Origin: Paractinoplanes ovalisporus
GTDB lineage: Bacteria > Actinomycetota > Actinomycetes > Mycobacteriales > Micromonosporaceae
Direction of reading: 5' to 3'
Assembly (NCBI RefSeq): GCF_016834655.1
Contig: NZ_JAENHP010000017.1
Span: 124,001-188,000, forward strand
Length of the DNA stretch: 64,000 nucleotides
In this document: in pieces, positions 7,423-16,600 of the stretch
How the letters are laid out: every line of letters starts with the position of its first letter
Numbering within the stretch: the first letter of the stretch is position 1
The notes under the pieces: model-generated
The model's database searches: none
Seen by the model: only the letters and a program-made list of their open reading frames with translations
What the model was told of the DNA's origin: nothing
Made by a program: the position numbers and the translations under genes

Positions 7423-8719
7423 TCCGCCGGGCGATGCGGCCACCGTAGAGGTATCGGCCGCCCTCGAGGAACGTCAGCGTCTCGTGCACGCCCTCCTCGG
7501 GCTCGACGGCCACGAAGGTGGTGCCGCTCAGGGCCACAAAACGCCGGGTCGACGGCTGCTCCCCCATCTCGGCCACCACCCCGCGGGGAACGGCGGTGAT
7601 CTCCAGGCCGTCCGGGGCGACCGAGACCTCGTACGCGGCGAGGGGGAACTCGTAGCGCCCGGCGAACTCGGCCGGACCGGGCCGGAAGGGACCGCTCGGC
7701 GGGGTCGGCCGGCCCGGCACCGTGAGGTCGACGACCCCGTCCAGCACCTCGTCGAGGAACGGCGACAGGGCCCCACCGTTGGCGCTGATCGCGACCACCA
7801 GCGAGTGCGAAGGCACCACGCGCCACAGCGCCCCCTGGCCGAACGTGCCGCCGTTGTGGCCGAAGGCCGTCGTGCCCGACCAGTCGTAGACCTCGGGCCC
7901 GAGCCCACGCCGGCCGTGGCCGCGCTTGGGGACGCCGGGAAGAGTGAGGCAGGGTGTGGTCATCCGCTCGACCGTCTCCTTCGAGAGCACGTCGCCGGTG
8001 AGGAACGCCCGGCCGAACCGGACGAGGTCGCGCGGCGCCGCGCAGAGGGACGCGCCGGCCGGGCTCTGCGAGCGGGCCATCGCCCAGGGCCGGGCCACCT
8101 CGCCGGAGGGCAGGTGGCCGGCGGCGACACGGAACAGCACCGCCTCTTCGGGCAGCGCGGCCATGTGGCGGGCGCCGAGCGGGTCGATCAGGCGTTCGCG
8201 CAGCACCGATTCCCAGGTGCCGCCGCGCAGACGGGCGACCAGGGCGCCGAGCACGCTGTAGCCGGCGTTGGAGTAGGAGTAGATCTCGCCGGGCGGCGCG
8301 AACTGCTCGGCGTGGCCGGCCACGAAGTCCAGGTAGCGGTCGAGGGCGTCGTCGCCGCGGCCGGTGTCCTCGAACAGGTCGCCGAAGAACCCGCCGGTGT
8401 GCAGCAGCAGGTGGCGGACGGTCACGGCGTCGGTCGCGGCCGGGTCGGGCAGCGCGAAGCCGGGCAGGTGCCGGCGGACCGGGTCGTCCAGGTCGACCAG
8501 CCCGTCCTCGACCAGTTGCAGCACCAGCGCGGCGGTCCACACCTTGGTGACCGAACCGATCTGGAAGACCGTCCCGGGGGTGGCCGCGACCCCGGTCTCC
8601 CGGTTGACCACTCCGGTGGCCGCTTCGACGAGCTCGTCACCACGAGCCACCGCGACCGCCGCCCCCGGAACCCCGTGCCGCGCGGCCGCTTGCGCGAGGA
8701 GGTCGTCCACAGTGTTCAT
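7412..8719 (-). CDS. Serine hydrolase, class C beta-lactamase/DD-peptidase-like
   Basis: 435 residues. The SxxK nucleophile motif is SVTK (about 56-59), the YxN motif is YSNAGY (about 149), and the third box is HNGG near residue 288. A C-terminal beta-rich domain of about 110 residues follows, as in many esterase/peptidase members of this family. No signal peptide is seen, which argues against a secreted beta-lactamase and for a cytoplasmic esterase or D-aminopeptidase-like role. The ATG overlaps the stop of the upstream regulator gene (ATGA), so the two are coupled. Confidence 0.88.
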   Translation of the reverse strand: MNTVDDLLAQAAARHGVPGAAVAVARGDELVEAATGVVNRETGVAATPGTVFQIGSVTKVWTAALVLQLVEDGLVDLDDPVRRHLPGFALPDPAATDAVTVRHLLLHTGGFFGDLFEDTGRGDDALDRYLDFVAGHAEQFAPPGEIYSYSNAGYSVLGALVARLRGGTWESVLRERLIDPLGARHMAALPEEAVLFRVAAGHLPSGEVARPWAMARSQSPAGASLCAAPRDLVRFGRAFLTGDVLSKETVERMTTPCLTLPGVPKRGHGRRGLGPEVYDWSGTTAFGHNGGTFGQGALWRVVPSHSLVVAISANGGALSPFLDEVLDGVVDLTVPGRPTPPSGPFRPGPAEFAGRYEFPLAAYEVSVAPDGLEITAVPRGVVAEMGEQPSTRRFVALSGTTFVAVEPEEGVHETLTFLEGGRYLYGGRIARRISS

Positions 8720-9573
8720 CGACTCCCGACCATACGCTGGGTGCCGATCACCGACAGCAGACGCAGCGCCTCCTCGGAGGGTGAGCCGGGGACGGCCGTG
8801 TAGATGACCACGCGCTGGTCGCGGTCGGCGATGTCGAGAACGTCGCAGTTCACCGTGATCGGGCCGACCGTCGGATGCTGGAACGTCTTGCGGAGCGTGG
8901 GCTCGTCGGTGACGTCGTGGGACTCCCACAGCTCGCGGAAGCGGGGGCTGCCGGCCAGCAGGTCGCGGACGAGCGACGCCACGGCGGGGTCGTCGGGGTA
9001 GCGGGCGGCGGTCGCGCGCAGCCGCTGGGCGGAGTGCAGCGCGAAGTCGTCGAGGTCGGACACCCCGTACAGGATCTGGCCGTCCCGATGCGGGCCGAGG
9101 AACGCACGCCGTACGAGGTTGCGCTCGCGCGGCGGCACCGCGGAGAAGTCTTCGAGCAGGGCCGCGGCGAGATCGTTCCAGGCCAGGATGTCGAAGCCGG
9201 CGGAGATCACCGTGGCCGCGGCCTGGGGCAGGCGCTGGATCAGGTCGAGGATGCTCGGGCGGACCTCGCGGGACGGCCCCCGCGGGGCGGGTGGCGCACC
9301 GGCCAGGTGGTGCAGGTGGGCCCGCTCGGCGTCGGAGAGGCGCAGCGCCCGCGCGAGACCGCTCAGCACCTCGGCCGACGGGCGCGGGGCCCGGGACTGC
9401 TCCAGCCGCGCGTAGTACTCCGGGGAGATGAACGCCAGCTGGGCCACCTCTTCGCGGCGCAGGCCCGGGGTGCGGCGGCGGGCTCCCGCGGGCAGGCCGA
9501 CGTCGGCCGGGGTGATCCGTTCGCGCCGCGACCGCAGGAAGGCGGCCAGTTCTGCTCGGTCCACGCGGTCCAT
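8716..9573 (-). CDS. XRE-family regulator with MmyB-like ligand domain
   Basis: 285 residues from the ATG at 9573, which has a GGGAGGG site. Residues 1-75 are an XRE helix-turn-helix (RRTPGLRREEVAQLA then ISPEYYARLEQSR). The remainder matches the MmyB-like ligand-binding domain: FDILAWNDLAAALL, RAFLGPHRD, and a terminal HPTVGPITVNCDVLDIADRDQ. Such regulators usually sit divergent from a short-chain dehydrogenase and repress it, which is the arrangement here. Coupled to the serine hydrolase gene downstream. Confidence 0.92.
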   Translation of the reverse strand: MDRVDRAELAAFLRSRRERITPADVGLPAGARRRTPGLRREEVAQLAFISPEYYARLEQSRAPRPSAEVLSGLARALRLSDAERAHLHHLAGAPPAPRGPSREVRPSILDLIQRLPQAAATVISAGFDILAWNDLAAALLEDFSAVPPRERNLVRRAFLGPHRDGQILYGVSDLDDFALHSAQRLRATAARYPDDPAVASLVRDLLAGSPRFRELWESHDVTDEPTLRKTFQHPTVGPITVNCDVLDIADRDQRVVIYTAVPGSPSEEALRLLSVIGTQRMVGSR

Positions 9574-9595
9574 GGTCCCTCCCGCCCGGCGCCCC

Positions 9596-9620
9596 AGCCA
9601 GGACCTGTCTGTGCCTGGCT
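9596..9620. promoter_or_regulatory. Inverted repeat between divergent regulator and SDR genes
   Basis: AGCCAGG (9596-9602) and CCTGGCT (9614-9620) form a perfect 7-bp inverted repeat around an 11-bp spacer. It lies in the 77-bp divergent gap and is the likely binding site of the MmyB-type regulator controlling both directions. Confidence 0.6.
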
Positions 9621-9650
9621 GTCGCGGGCGGCCCGGAGCAGGGTCGGGGC

Positions 9651-10412
9651 ATGACATCTCTGCTCGAGAACAAGGTCGCGTTCGTCAGCGGGGCTGGGCG
9701 CGGCATCGGGGCCGCGGCGGCCCGTCTCTTCGCCCGCGAGGGTGCTTCGGTGCTGCTGGCGGCGCGCACCGAGGACCAGCTGAAGAACGTGGTGGACGAG
9801 ATCCGGGTGGCCGGCGGCACGGCCGATCACGTCGTGTGCGACCTCGCCGACCCGGACAGCGTGCGGGCGGCCGTCGACCGGGCGGTGACGTTGTTCGGGC
9901 GGCTCGACGTGGCGTTCAACAACGGGGCGACAAACGCGGCGCCGGGCCCGCTCGACGCCGTTTCCCAGCACGACTTCGACCGGCTCTACGAGGTCAACCT
10001 GCGCGGGGTGTGGCTGGCCATGGTCGCCCAGGTCGCCGCGATCCGGGCCACGTCGGGGCGCGGCGCGATCGTCAACAACTCCAGCGTCGGCAGCCTGATG
10101 GGAAACCCGGCCCTGCCCGCGTACGGGGCGATGAAGCGCGCGGTGAACAGCCTCACCGAGTCGGCGGCCATCACGTACGGCCCCGAGGGCATCCGGGTGA
10201 ACGCGATCGCTCCGGGCAACACCCGTACGGAAATGATCGAAGCCTGGGAAGCCGAGTCGCCGGGCCTGGTGGACCGTCTGGTCGCGGCCACCCCGCTGGC
10301 CCGGCAGGCCGACCCCGCCGAGATCGCCGAGGCCGCCGCGTGGTTGCTGAGCGACCGCGCCTCCTACGTGACCGGCACGGTGCTGCGCGTCGACGGTGGT
10401 GCGCGCGCCTGA
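9651..10412 (+). CDS. Short-chain dehydrogenase/reductase (SDR)
   Basis: 253 residues, classical SDR length. The cofactor motif GAGRGIG is at about 14-20, NNG at about 89-91, the catalytic Ser in NNSSVGSL and the Tyr-Lys pair appears as YGAMKRAV (Y-x-x-x-K). The family ending YVTGTVLRVDGG is intact. NADP(H) or NAD(H) oxidoreductase of unknown substrate, cytoplasmic. Divergent from the MmyB-type regulator, with an inverted repeat between them. Confidence 0.93.
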   Translation: MTSLLENKVAFVSGAGRGIGAAAARLFAREGASVLLAARTEDQLKNVVDEIRVAGGTADHVVCDLADPDSVRAAVDRAVTLFGRLDVAFNNGATNAAPGPLDAVSQHDFDRLYEVNLRGVWLAMVAQVAAIRATSGRGAIVNNSSVGSLMGNPALPAYGAMKRAVNSLTESAAITYGPEGIRVNAIAPGNTRTEMIEAWEAESPGLVDRLVAATPLARQADPAEIAEAAAWLLSDRASYVTGTVLRVDGGARA

Positions 10413-10476
10413 CCTTCGCGCGGCGAAATTACCGATTCACCACTCGGACGAGGGTCGCAGCGGGCACCCTGAGGGC

Positions 10477-11091
10477 ATGCATGTCGGCGTGATCGGGGCA
10501 GGTCAGCACGGTGCGACGCTGGCCGAGTGGTGCGCGGAGAGCGGGCACGACGTGGCGGTGACGTCGCGGCATCCGGAGCGGCTCGGCGACGTGGTCGACC
10601 ATCTCTTCGGCCACGGCACGGCGCTGCCGATCGCCGAGACGGTCACGTTCGCCGACGTGGTGCTGTTCGCACCCACCTGGGAGACCGCCTACCAGGCGAT
10701 CGAGCTGGCCGGGACCACGCTCGACGGCAAAATCATCATCGACGCCACCAACCCCACGGGGGCGGCGGCCGGTGATACGAGCGGGTTCGAGCAGCTCGTG
10801 TCGATGGCGCCCACGGCACACTGGGCGAAGGCGCTCAACACGCTGCCGACCTCGGTGCTGGACCGCCGCCGCGGGCACGATCCGCTGCTGGCCGAGTTCG
10901 TGTGCAGCGATCACCGGGACGCCCGCCTGGCCGCCTCGGCGCTGATCCGCGACATGGGGTTCGCGCCGTTCTACGCGGGCGGCGCCCAGACGGCCCGCCT
11001 CACCGAGCCCGGCGGCCCGCTGCAGCAGAACGAGGTCGACGTCTTCCACGCGCAGGACGCCCTGGCCGAGGCCCTGACGACCCTGCGCTAG
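10477..11091 (+). CDS. NADP-binding oxidoreductase, F420:NADP reductase-like
   Basis: 204 residues. The start MHVGVIGAGQHGATLA gives a GxGxxG dinucleotide fold, and S-R-HPERL suggests preference for the NADP phosphate. TLDGKIIIDATNP, WAKALNTLP and a C-terminal helix reading FAPFYAGG fit the NADPH-dependent F420 reductase/YqeB-like family (COG2085). Whether it uses F420 cannot be told from sequence. It follows the SDR gene by 64 bp. Its stop overlaps the convergent anti-sigma gene by four bases. Confidence 0.82.
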   Translation: MHVGVIGAGQHGATLAEWCAESGHDVAVTSRHPERLGDVVDHLFGHGTALPIAETVTFADVVLFAPTWETAYQAIELAGTTLDGKIIIDATNPTGAAAGDTSGFEQLVSMAPTAHWAKALNTLPTSVLDRRRGHDPLLAEFVCSDHRDARLAASALIRDMGFAPFYAGGAQTARLTEPGGPLQQNEVDVFHAQDALAEALTTLR

Positions 11092-11810
11092 ACGTCGACC
11101 GCGACGAACTGCTTTCCGCTCGTGTTCACGACCCGGACCGACTGGACCTGCTCGGGGTCGATCAGGGCGCTGCCGTTGAGCGTCGTCCCGTCCGCCTCGC
11201 CGGCCGGGGACACCAGCCAGCTGCCGGCGACCGCCGTGGAGCCGTCGCGGCCGACCACCTCGAGCACACACTTCTCCCCGGCCGGGATGCCGCCGACGGT
11301 GGCCGTCACCCGGACCCACCCGGCGGCGGGGGTCATCGCCACCTCCATGCGGGCCCCGGTCGACGCGTCGGTCGCCGAGCCGACCCGCGCGCCGGCGGGC
11401 ACCGACGAGGTCGCCGGCGGCTGAGCCAGCTGCTGTTCCGAGGGAGCCGTGCCCCGGCCGACCAGCACGCCGCCCGCGACCGCGATCGCGGCGACGGCCG
11501 CGGCGATGCCGGTGACGGTGGCCATCCGCTTGTAGCGGCGGCCGGACGACTCGCGCCGCACCTGGCGCAGCGTGCGCTGCAGCAGCAGGTCGGCGTCGTC
11601 GGGCGGGCCGTCGAGAAGCATCTCCTCGGGCACCTCGCCCAGTTGATCGGACCACTGGCGCAGCGAGTCACGTTCGGCCCGGCACTCGGCGCAGCCGGCC
11701 AGGTGGGCGTCGGCCTGGGCCTTCTCGTCGGTGGAGAGCATCTCCAGCAGGTAGCCGGCCATGTCGACGTGCTCGTTCGCCGTGTTGTTCGCGCTGTCCG
11801 GCGTACTCAT
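11088..11810 (-). CDS. Anti-sigma factor with zinc-binding domain, membrane-anchored
   Basis: 240 residues. The N-terminal anti-sigma fold carries HLAGCAEC, the H-x3-C-x2-C zinc motif at about 36-43. A membrane segment follows at about 96-118 (TGIAAAVAAIAVAGGVLVG), then an extracytoplasmic beta domain like the RskA C-terminal domain (GWVRVTATVGGIPAGEKC). It should bind the sigma factor encoded just upstream and release it after an envelope signal. Start and sigma stop overlap as ATGA, the normal layout of such pairs. Confidence 0.92.
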   Translation of the reverse strand: MSTPDSANNTANEHVDMAGYLLEMLSTDEKAQADAHLAGCAECRAERDSLRQWSDQLGEVPEEMLLDGPPDDADLLLQRTLRQVRRESSGRRYKRMATVTGIAAAVAAIAVAGGVLVGRGTAPSEQQLAQPPATSSVPAGARVGSATDASTGARMEVAMTPAAGWVRVTATVGGIPAGEKCVLEVVGRDGSTAVAGSWLVSPAGEADGTTLNGSALIDPEQVQSVRVVNTSGKQFVAVDV

Positions 11811-12343
11811 GATGCTGCCAACCGTTCCGTGCCGGCCTCGCGCAAGGCCCGCAACGCGTAGAAGGATCGGGATTTGACCGTCCCGGGCGGGATGCCGAGC
11901 GCCTCCGCGGCCTCGGCGACGGTGTTGCCTTTGAGATAGACCTGTTCGAGCACTTCACGGTGTTCCGTGGAGAGGCGGCTGAGCGCGTCGACCACGACCA
12001 TCGACGTGACCACGCGGTCGGAGTGGTCCTGTTCCACCGCGGCGTCGGGCGGGCTCTCGGCGACCTCGGGCGGACGCCGGTTCCGGGCGCGGATCTGATC
12101 CAGCACGATGTTGCGGCACACGGTGAGCAACCATCCCCGTACGGAGCCCTTGCCGTTGTTCAGGCTCTCGGGGTGACGCCAGGCGCGCACCAGCGCCTCC
12201 TGGACCACGTCTTCGGCGGCGGCGCGATCGCGGGTCAGCTGCGTGGCGTACGCCAGCATGGCCCGTCCGTGTTCTTGGAACAACGATCTGACCAGCGCTT
12301 CATCGGCCACCTCCCGGTGCGGTCTCTGTCTGCTCGACGGCAT
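11807..12343 (-). CDS. ECF RNA polymerase sigma factor
   Basis: 178 residues from the ATG at 12343 with a GGGGAGAG site. Region 2 is seen as FQEHGRAMLAYATQLT then AEDVVQEALVRAWRHP; region 4 as LSTEHREVLEQVYLKGNTV and GIPPGTVKSR. Length is normal for ECF sigma factors and there is no C-terminal extension. Coupled to the anti-sigma gene; the lipoprotein gene is divergent and a likely target. Confidence 0.94.
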   Translation of the reverse strand: MPSSRQRPHREVADEALVRSLFQEHGRAMLAYATQLTRDRAAAEDVVQEALVRAWRHPESLNNGKGSVRGWLLTVCRNIVLDQIRARNRRPPEVAESPPDAAVEQDHSDRVVTSMVVVDALSRLSTEHREVLEQVYLKGNTVAEAAEALGIPPGTVKSRSFYALRALREAGTERLAAS

Positions 12344-12512
12344 CCGTCTCTCTCCCCGCGGCACTCTGCGTACCCGCCTCGTATGTCCATCCCGCGCGCT
12401 GGTTCGCGGCGCTGCGAGAAACGACATCGATGAAAGTACTGTGCCGCGGCTACTCGGAGTACGTCGGTATTGGCCTGCCCGGATCAAGATTTTTCGAATG
12501 TGGCACATCCCG

Positions 12513-12538
12513 GTGAACCGGCCCGGGAGCACCGACGT
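12513..12538 (+). promoter_or_regulatory. Possible ECF-dependent promoter of the lipoprotein gene
   Basis: GTGAAC (AAC at 12516-12518) and CGT (12536-12538) are separated by 17 bases, the spacing and element type expected of ECF promoters, 43 bp before the lipoprotein ATG. Only short elements match, so this is tentative. Confidence 0.35.
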
Positions 12539-12580
12539 GTGGGAGGCAGGCCTCGAAAGTAACTCAGACGGGAGACGGCC

Positions 12581-13402
12581 ATGAGGAAGCGGAGCAGGAC
12601 GATCTACGTCGCGGCCATGCTGGCCGGTCTGGCGAGTGTGGCGGCCTGCGGAAGCCGGCCGTCGACCGGGGATGAGGCGACCGTTCCGGTGGCCGTGCAG
12701 CAGTCGCAGGCCCCGTTGAACCCCGAGGGCCCGGGCGAGCTGCCCGATCTGGCCGGCATCGACGAGAACCCGTCCGCCACCGAGGAACTGCCCGCCACCG
12801 CCGAGCCCGACCCGGCTGCCTCCGACTCCAACTCTGACGCAGCCTCTGACGCCGCTTCTGACTCCGCCGCTGAGCAGGAACAGGCGGCTCCGGCGCCCGC
12901 GGCCTCGCCGACCGTCGCGAAGACGCAGAAGTGGGTCAAGATCTTCAGTGGACCGTCGCAGGCGGACATCACCCCGCCCAAGTCGCGCACCAGCGGCAGC
13001 AAGACGGTCGAGCTCAACGCCACCGACAACGCCCAGATCGGCACGTACGTGGCCGACGGCGCCGGGCGCACGCTGTACCGCTTCGACAACGACACGAACA
13101 AGCCGCCGAAGTCGACCTGCAACGGCGACTGCGCGACCGCTTGGCCGCCGCTGCTCATCAAGTCCCCCGGCAAGATCTTCCCGGACGGCATCGACCCCAA
13201 GATCATCGGCTATGTCGAGCGGGCCGACGGGCACTGCCAGGTCACGATCAACGGCTGGCCGGTCTACTACTTCGTCGCCGACGCCAAGCCGGGCGACATC
13301 AACGGCCAGGGCCTGAACGGCAAGTGGTTCGCGATCAAGCCGGACGGCGGCAAGACCAAGGCGGCGCCGGGCCCGCTCTCCTCCAGCGGAACCGGCAAGT
13401 AA
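12581..13402 (+). CDS. Secreted lipoprotein with COG4315 repeats
   Basis: 273 residues with a GGGAG site. A lipoprotein signal ends LASVAAC, with Cys23 the lipidation site. An acidic low-complexity linker (Asp/Ala/Ser, about 75-105) leads to two copies of the 'secreted repeat of unknown function' domain: TYVADGAGRTLYRFDND with CNGDCATAWPPLL, and IGYVERADGHCQVTINGWPVYYF. Four cysteines could pair or bind metal. It is divergent from the ECF sigma gene, so it is probably a member of that envelope-stress regulon. Confidence 0.88.
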   Translation: MRKRSRTIYVAAMLAGLASVAACGSRPSTGDEATVPVAVQQSQAPLNPEGPGELPDLAGIDENPSATEELPATAEPDPAASDSNSDAASDAASDSAAEQEQAAPAPAASPTVAKTQKWVKIFSGPSQADITPPKSRTSGSKTVELNATDNAQIGTYVADGAGRTLYRFDNDTNKPPKSTCNGDCATAWPPLLIKSPGKIFPDGIDPKIIGYVERADGHCQVTINGWPVYYFVADAKPGDINGQGLNGKWFAIKPDGGKTKAAPGPLSSSGTGK

Positions 13403-13426
13403 CCAGACTTCTCTTTCCATCGGGGG

Positions 13427-13489
13427 CGCGCCCGGCGGTTGCCAAAACCGCCGGGCGCGGCTGTGTCCGGCGGTTGTGACAACCGCCGG
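13427..13489 (+). terminator. Two tandem GC hairpins, likely terminator
   Basis: First hairpin: 14-bp perfect stem (13427-13440 with 13446-13459) around loop GCCAA. Second: 11-bp perfect stem (13467-13477 with 13479-13489) around a single base. Both share the CCGGCGGTT arm. There is no U-tract, as is usual for actinobacterial terminators. They follow the lipoprotein gene. Confidence 0.8.
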
Positions 13490-13621
13490 GCGCAACCATG
13501 CCTCTCGCGCGTGATGCCCGGCCTTGCTCTCGCGGGTGCACGGCCCCTGCCTGGCTCGGGTGCGCGGCCTTACGTAGGTTGGGTGTCCGGAATCGGGCAC
13601 CCGGAAGCACGAGCCGGAATC

Positions 13622-16600
13622 ATGCACACGGGCCGTGACGATCCGGTAGCCCGTAGGTCATCATGTGTCGTGCCCATCCCCCGACGGCCTGACCTCCGAC
13701 GACTCAGCAGCCGTGCCAAGTGGACGATCTCGATCGTCGCCGCGTTGGTGGCCATCGCCTCACTCCTGCTCGCCCTCGGGTTCGGCCGCACCAATGTGCG
13801 CGACGCAGCAGACTCACTGGCCAGCGTAGGCTCCGCCTTCCTCAGCCTCCTGTCGGTGGTGGTGTCAGTCTATTTCGGGGTTACTGCTAAACCCTCTTCC
13901 CATACGCCGGAGGCCCACCTCACCGCCGCGGCGGAGTTGCTGCGCAGCCGGGTCCGTACGCAGTGGGAGCAGGAGATCGTCACCCGCCGGCTGGAGCACC
14001 CGAGGCCGCTCCGCCTGCGTTGGGTCCGCACCGGACGACCGGCCGGCGAACGCTCTCCGGCGATCACGGACGGGCAGCTGCTGGAGCCGAATGACCCGGT
14101 GCCTGCGGCCGGAATGGTGCGCCAGTTCCGCGAGCTGGCCAACCGGCAGCTCCTGATCCTAGGCGACCCTGGCTCGGGTAAGAGCACGCTGGCGCTGCTG
14201 TTCACGGTCGCAGCCCTCGACACGCCGAACCCGGAAGACCCGGTACCCGTGCTGCTGCCGCTCGCCCAGTGGCGGCCCGACCAGGAGGATCTGCGCACCT
14301 GGGCGGCCCAGTGGATCAGTGACACAAACCCCGAGCTCGCCGACGCGGAGAGGTACGGCGAGGACGCGGCCCGGGCGCTGGTCGACAGCAACCGGGTGCT
14401 GCTGGTGCTGGACGGCTTGGACGAGATGCACGAGCGGTTGCGGGTGCCGGCAGCACGGCACCTGGGCGGCATCGCGCTTCCTCAAGGGCTGAGCACGGTA
14501 GTCACCTGCCGGGCGCTCGCGTACGAGGAGCTGGTAGCTGAGGCCGGGCGGCTCCCGATGGCGGCCGAGGTCACGATCAGCCCGGTCACGGTGGACGATG
14601 CGATCGAGTTCCTGGTCGAGGCCGAGCAGGCTGGCAATAAGCGCTGGCACAAGGTCACCCGGGCCATGCGGGCCGAGCCGGATGGCCCACTAGCCAAGGC
14701 GCTGTCGACACCGCTGATGATCTCCTTGGCGCGGGCGGTCTACGAGCCCGCCGCCAACCATCCGGCCGAACTCGCCCGGTTCTCGTCCCGGGCCGAGGTC
14801 GAGGAACATCTGCTCGATCAGTTCCTGATCACCGCGTACGGAGGCCGGGACGAGGCCGGAAAACCGGAGCGATGGTTGACGACCCTGGCTCGTCACCTGA
14901 GACATCGTCTGTTCAGCCCGACGCTGACGTGGTGGGATCTGCCCCGGGCGGTGCCCTCGTCGGTGATCGTCGGAACAGTGACGGCCGTCATCGGGCTGGT
15001 CGGGTTGATCAGCTGCACCTTGATCACCCCTTTCCCGGCCGACAACGCGGTGCTGGGGCTGGCCCTCGGCTTGGGCGCAGGCATCGTCTCGGGTCTGGGG
15101 GCCGGCCGCAGCCGGGCCCGGCGGGCGCTGCCGAGGACCGGTCGGTTGCGGCGCGCCGGCAGCATCGCAGCGACCACGGCGCGGGATGCGTTGGCGGCGG
15201 TCGTGCTCGCCACCTTGGTCACCGAGGTCGCCTCGCGGGCCGGCAGCGGCGCCTATCAGGATCCGGTCGAGGCTCTCACGAGCGCGGTTTTCGTGGCGGC
15301 GCTGGCCGGCGCGTTCAGCCTCATCAACACGGTCCTGAGCACCTGGCGGTCCGCGCTGCCGACCCGGCCGTCGTGGAATCTGCGGCGTCTGCCGGCCCAA
15401 CTGCTGTCCGGCATCGCGACCGGGCTCACCTTCGCGCTGCCGGTGGGCCTGCTGGTGGGGGTGGTCGCCGGCATCAACTCGCTGAATTCGGGCGAGAGCA
15501 TCGCCGGATCACTGCTGTTCGGCGGGGGCTGGCTGGCCCTCATCACAGCCATCGCGATCACCGTCGGGATCGGACTGCCGATCGGCGTCGGACGGTGGCT
15601 GGCCACGCCGCTCGACGGCCAGGATCCGGTGTCGCCACGATCGGTGCTGCGGTCCGACCGGTTGACCTGCTTCGTGATCGCAGTCGCGGCCGGGGTGTCG
15701 GTCGGGTCGGGCATCGCGCTGGTCGCCACCGTCGAGCCGGCCCTGATTCAGTTCGCGGGGTACGGGGGCGGGCCCGCGATCGGTCCGGCCCTGTTCGGTG
15801 GGCTCGCCGTGTTCGGGTCGGTGCTGCTCGGGGCGGGTTCGCCGTGGACGTCGTACACGGTAGCTCGGATCTGGCTCGCCCTGTGGGGGCTGCTGCCGTG
15901 GCGGATACTGAGTTTCCTCGAAAACGCGCACGAGCGTGGGGTCCTGCGGCAGGTCGGCCCGGACTACGAATTCCGCCATCTCCACGTGCAGCGGCACCTT
16001 GCGGGTCGGCCGGACCTGCGGCGCCGGGTGGCACCCCGACGTGTGGCACGCGAGTACGCGAACCCCAGGCAACAGGCGCGGAGCGCGCTCACGGACCGTC
16101 GACGGTCCCGGGTCGGCACCGTGGCCGCCTGTGCCGTGTTGCCGCTAGCCGTCGGCACGCTGACGGTCCCGGTGGTCCGCGACGAGTTCACGCTCTACTT
16201 CTCAAGGCTGCGCGACCAGCGGGCGGCGCTACTCGACGCCCGTGCCGACGAGCTCGACACCGAAGCAGCGATGGATGCCCTGCGCCTGCGCATCGCCGCG
16301 CGCGAGATCGACTCGGACCGGGGTGCCGCCCACGAGCTCGGCGCGGCCGTGGAAACGATGGGGGCGTCAGGTGTCGATCCCGTTCGGTTCCGATCCGGCC
16401 CGATCGTGCGGACCGGGCACTGGGCGCTGACCTCCGGACCGGACGAGCCGGTGCGCGCGTGGGATCTGTCGGCTGACCGGCCCAGTCCGCGGGAGATGGT
16501 GGGCAAGCCGGGTCAACCGGAGCTCCTGAACGTGGGCTCGATCAAGATCAGCCATGGGGACGGCACGCAGACCCTGCTGGGATACGACGACGACACCTTC

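Noticed and set aside
12344..13627. Longer sigma factor starting near 13627
   Set aside because: The extension is antisense to the lipoprotein gene and its terminator; the ATG at 12343 has a ribosome site and gives normal ECF length.
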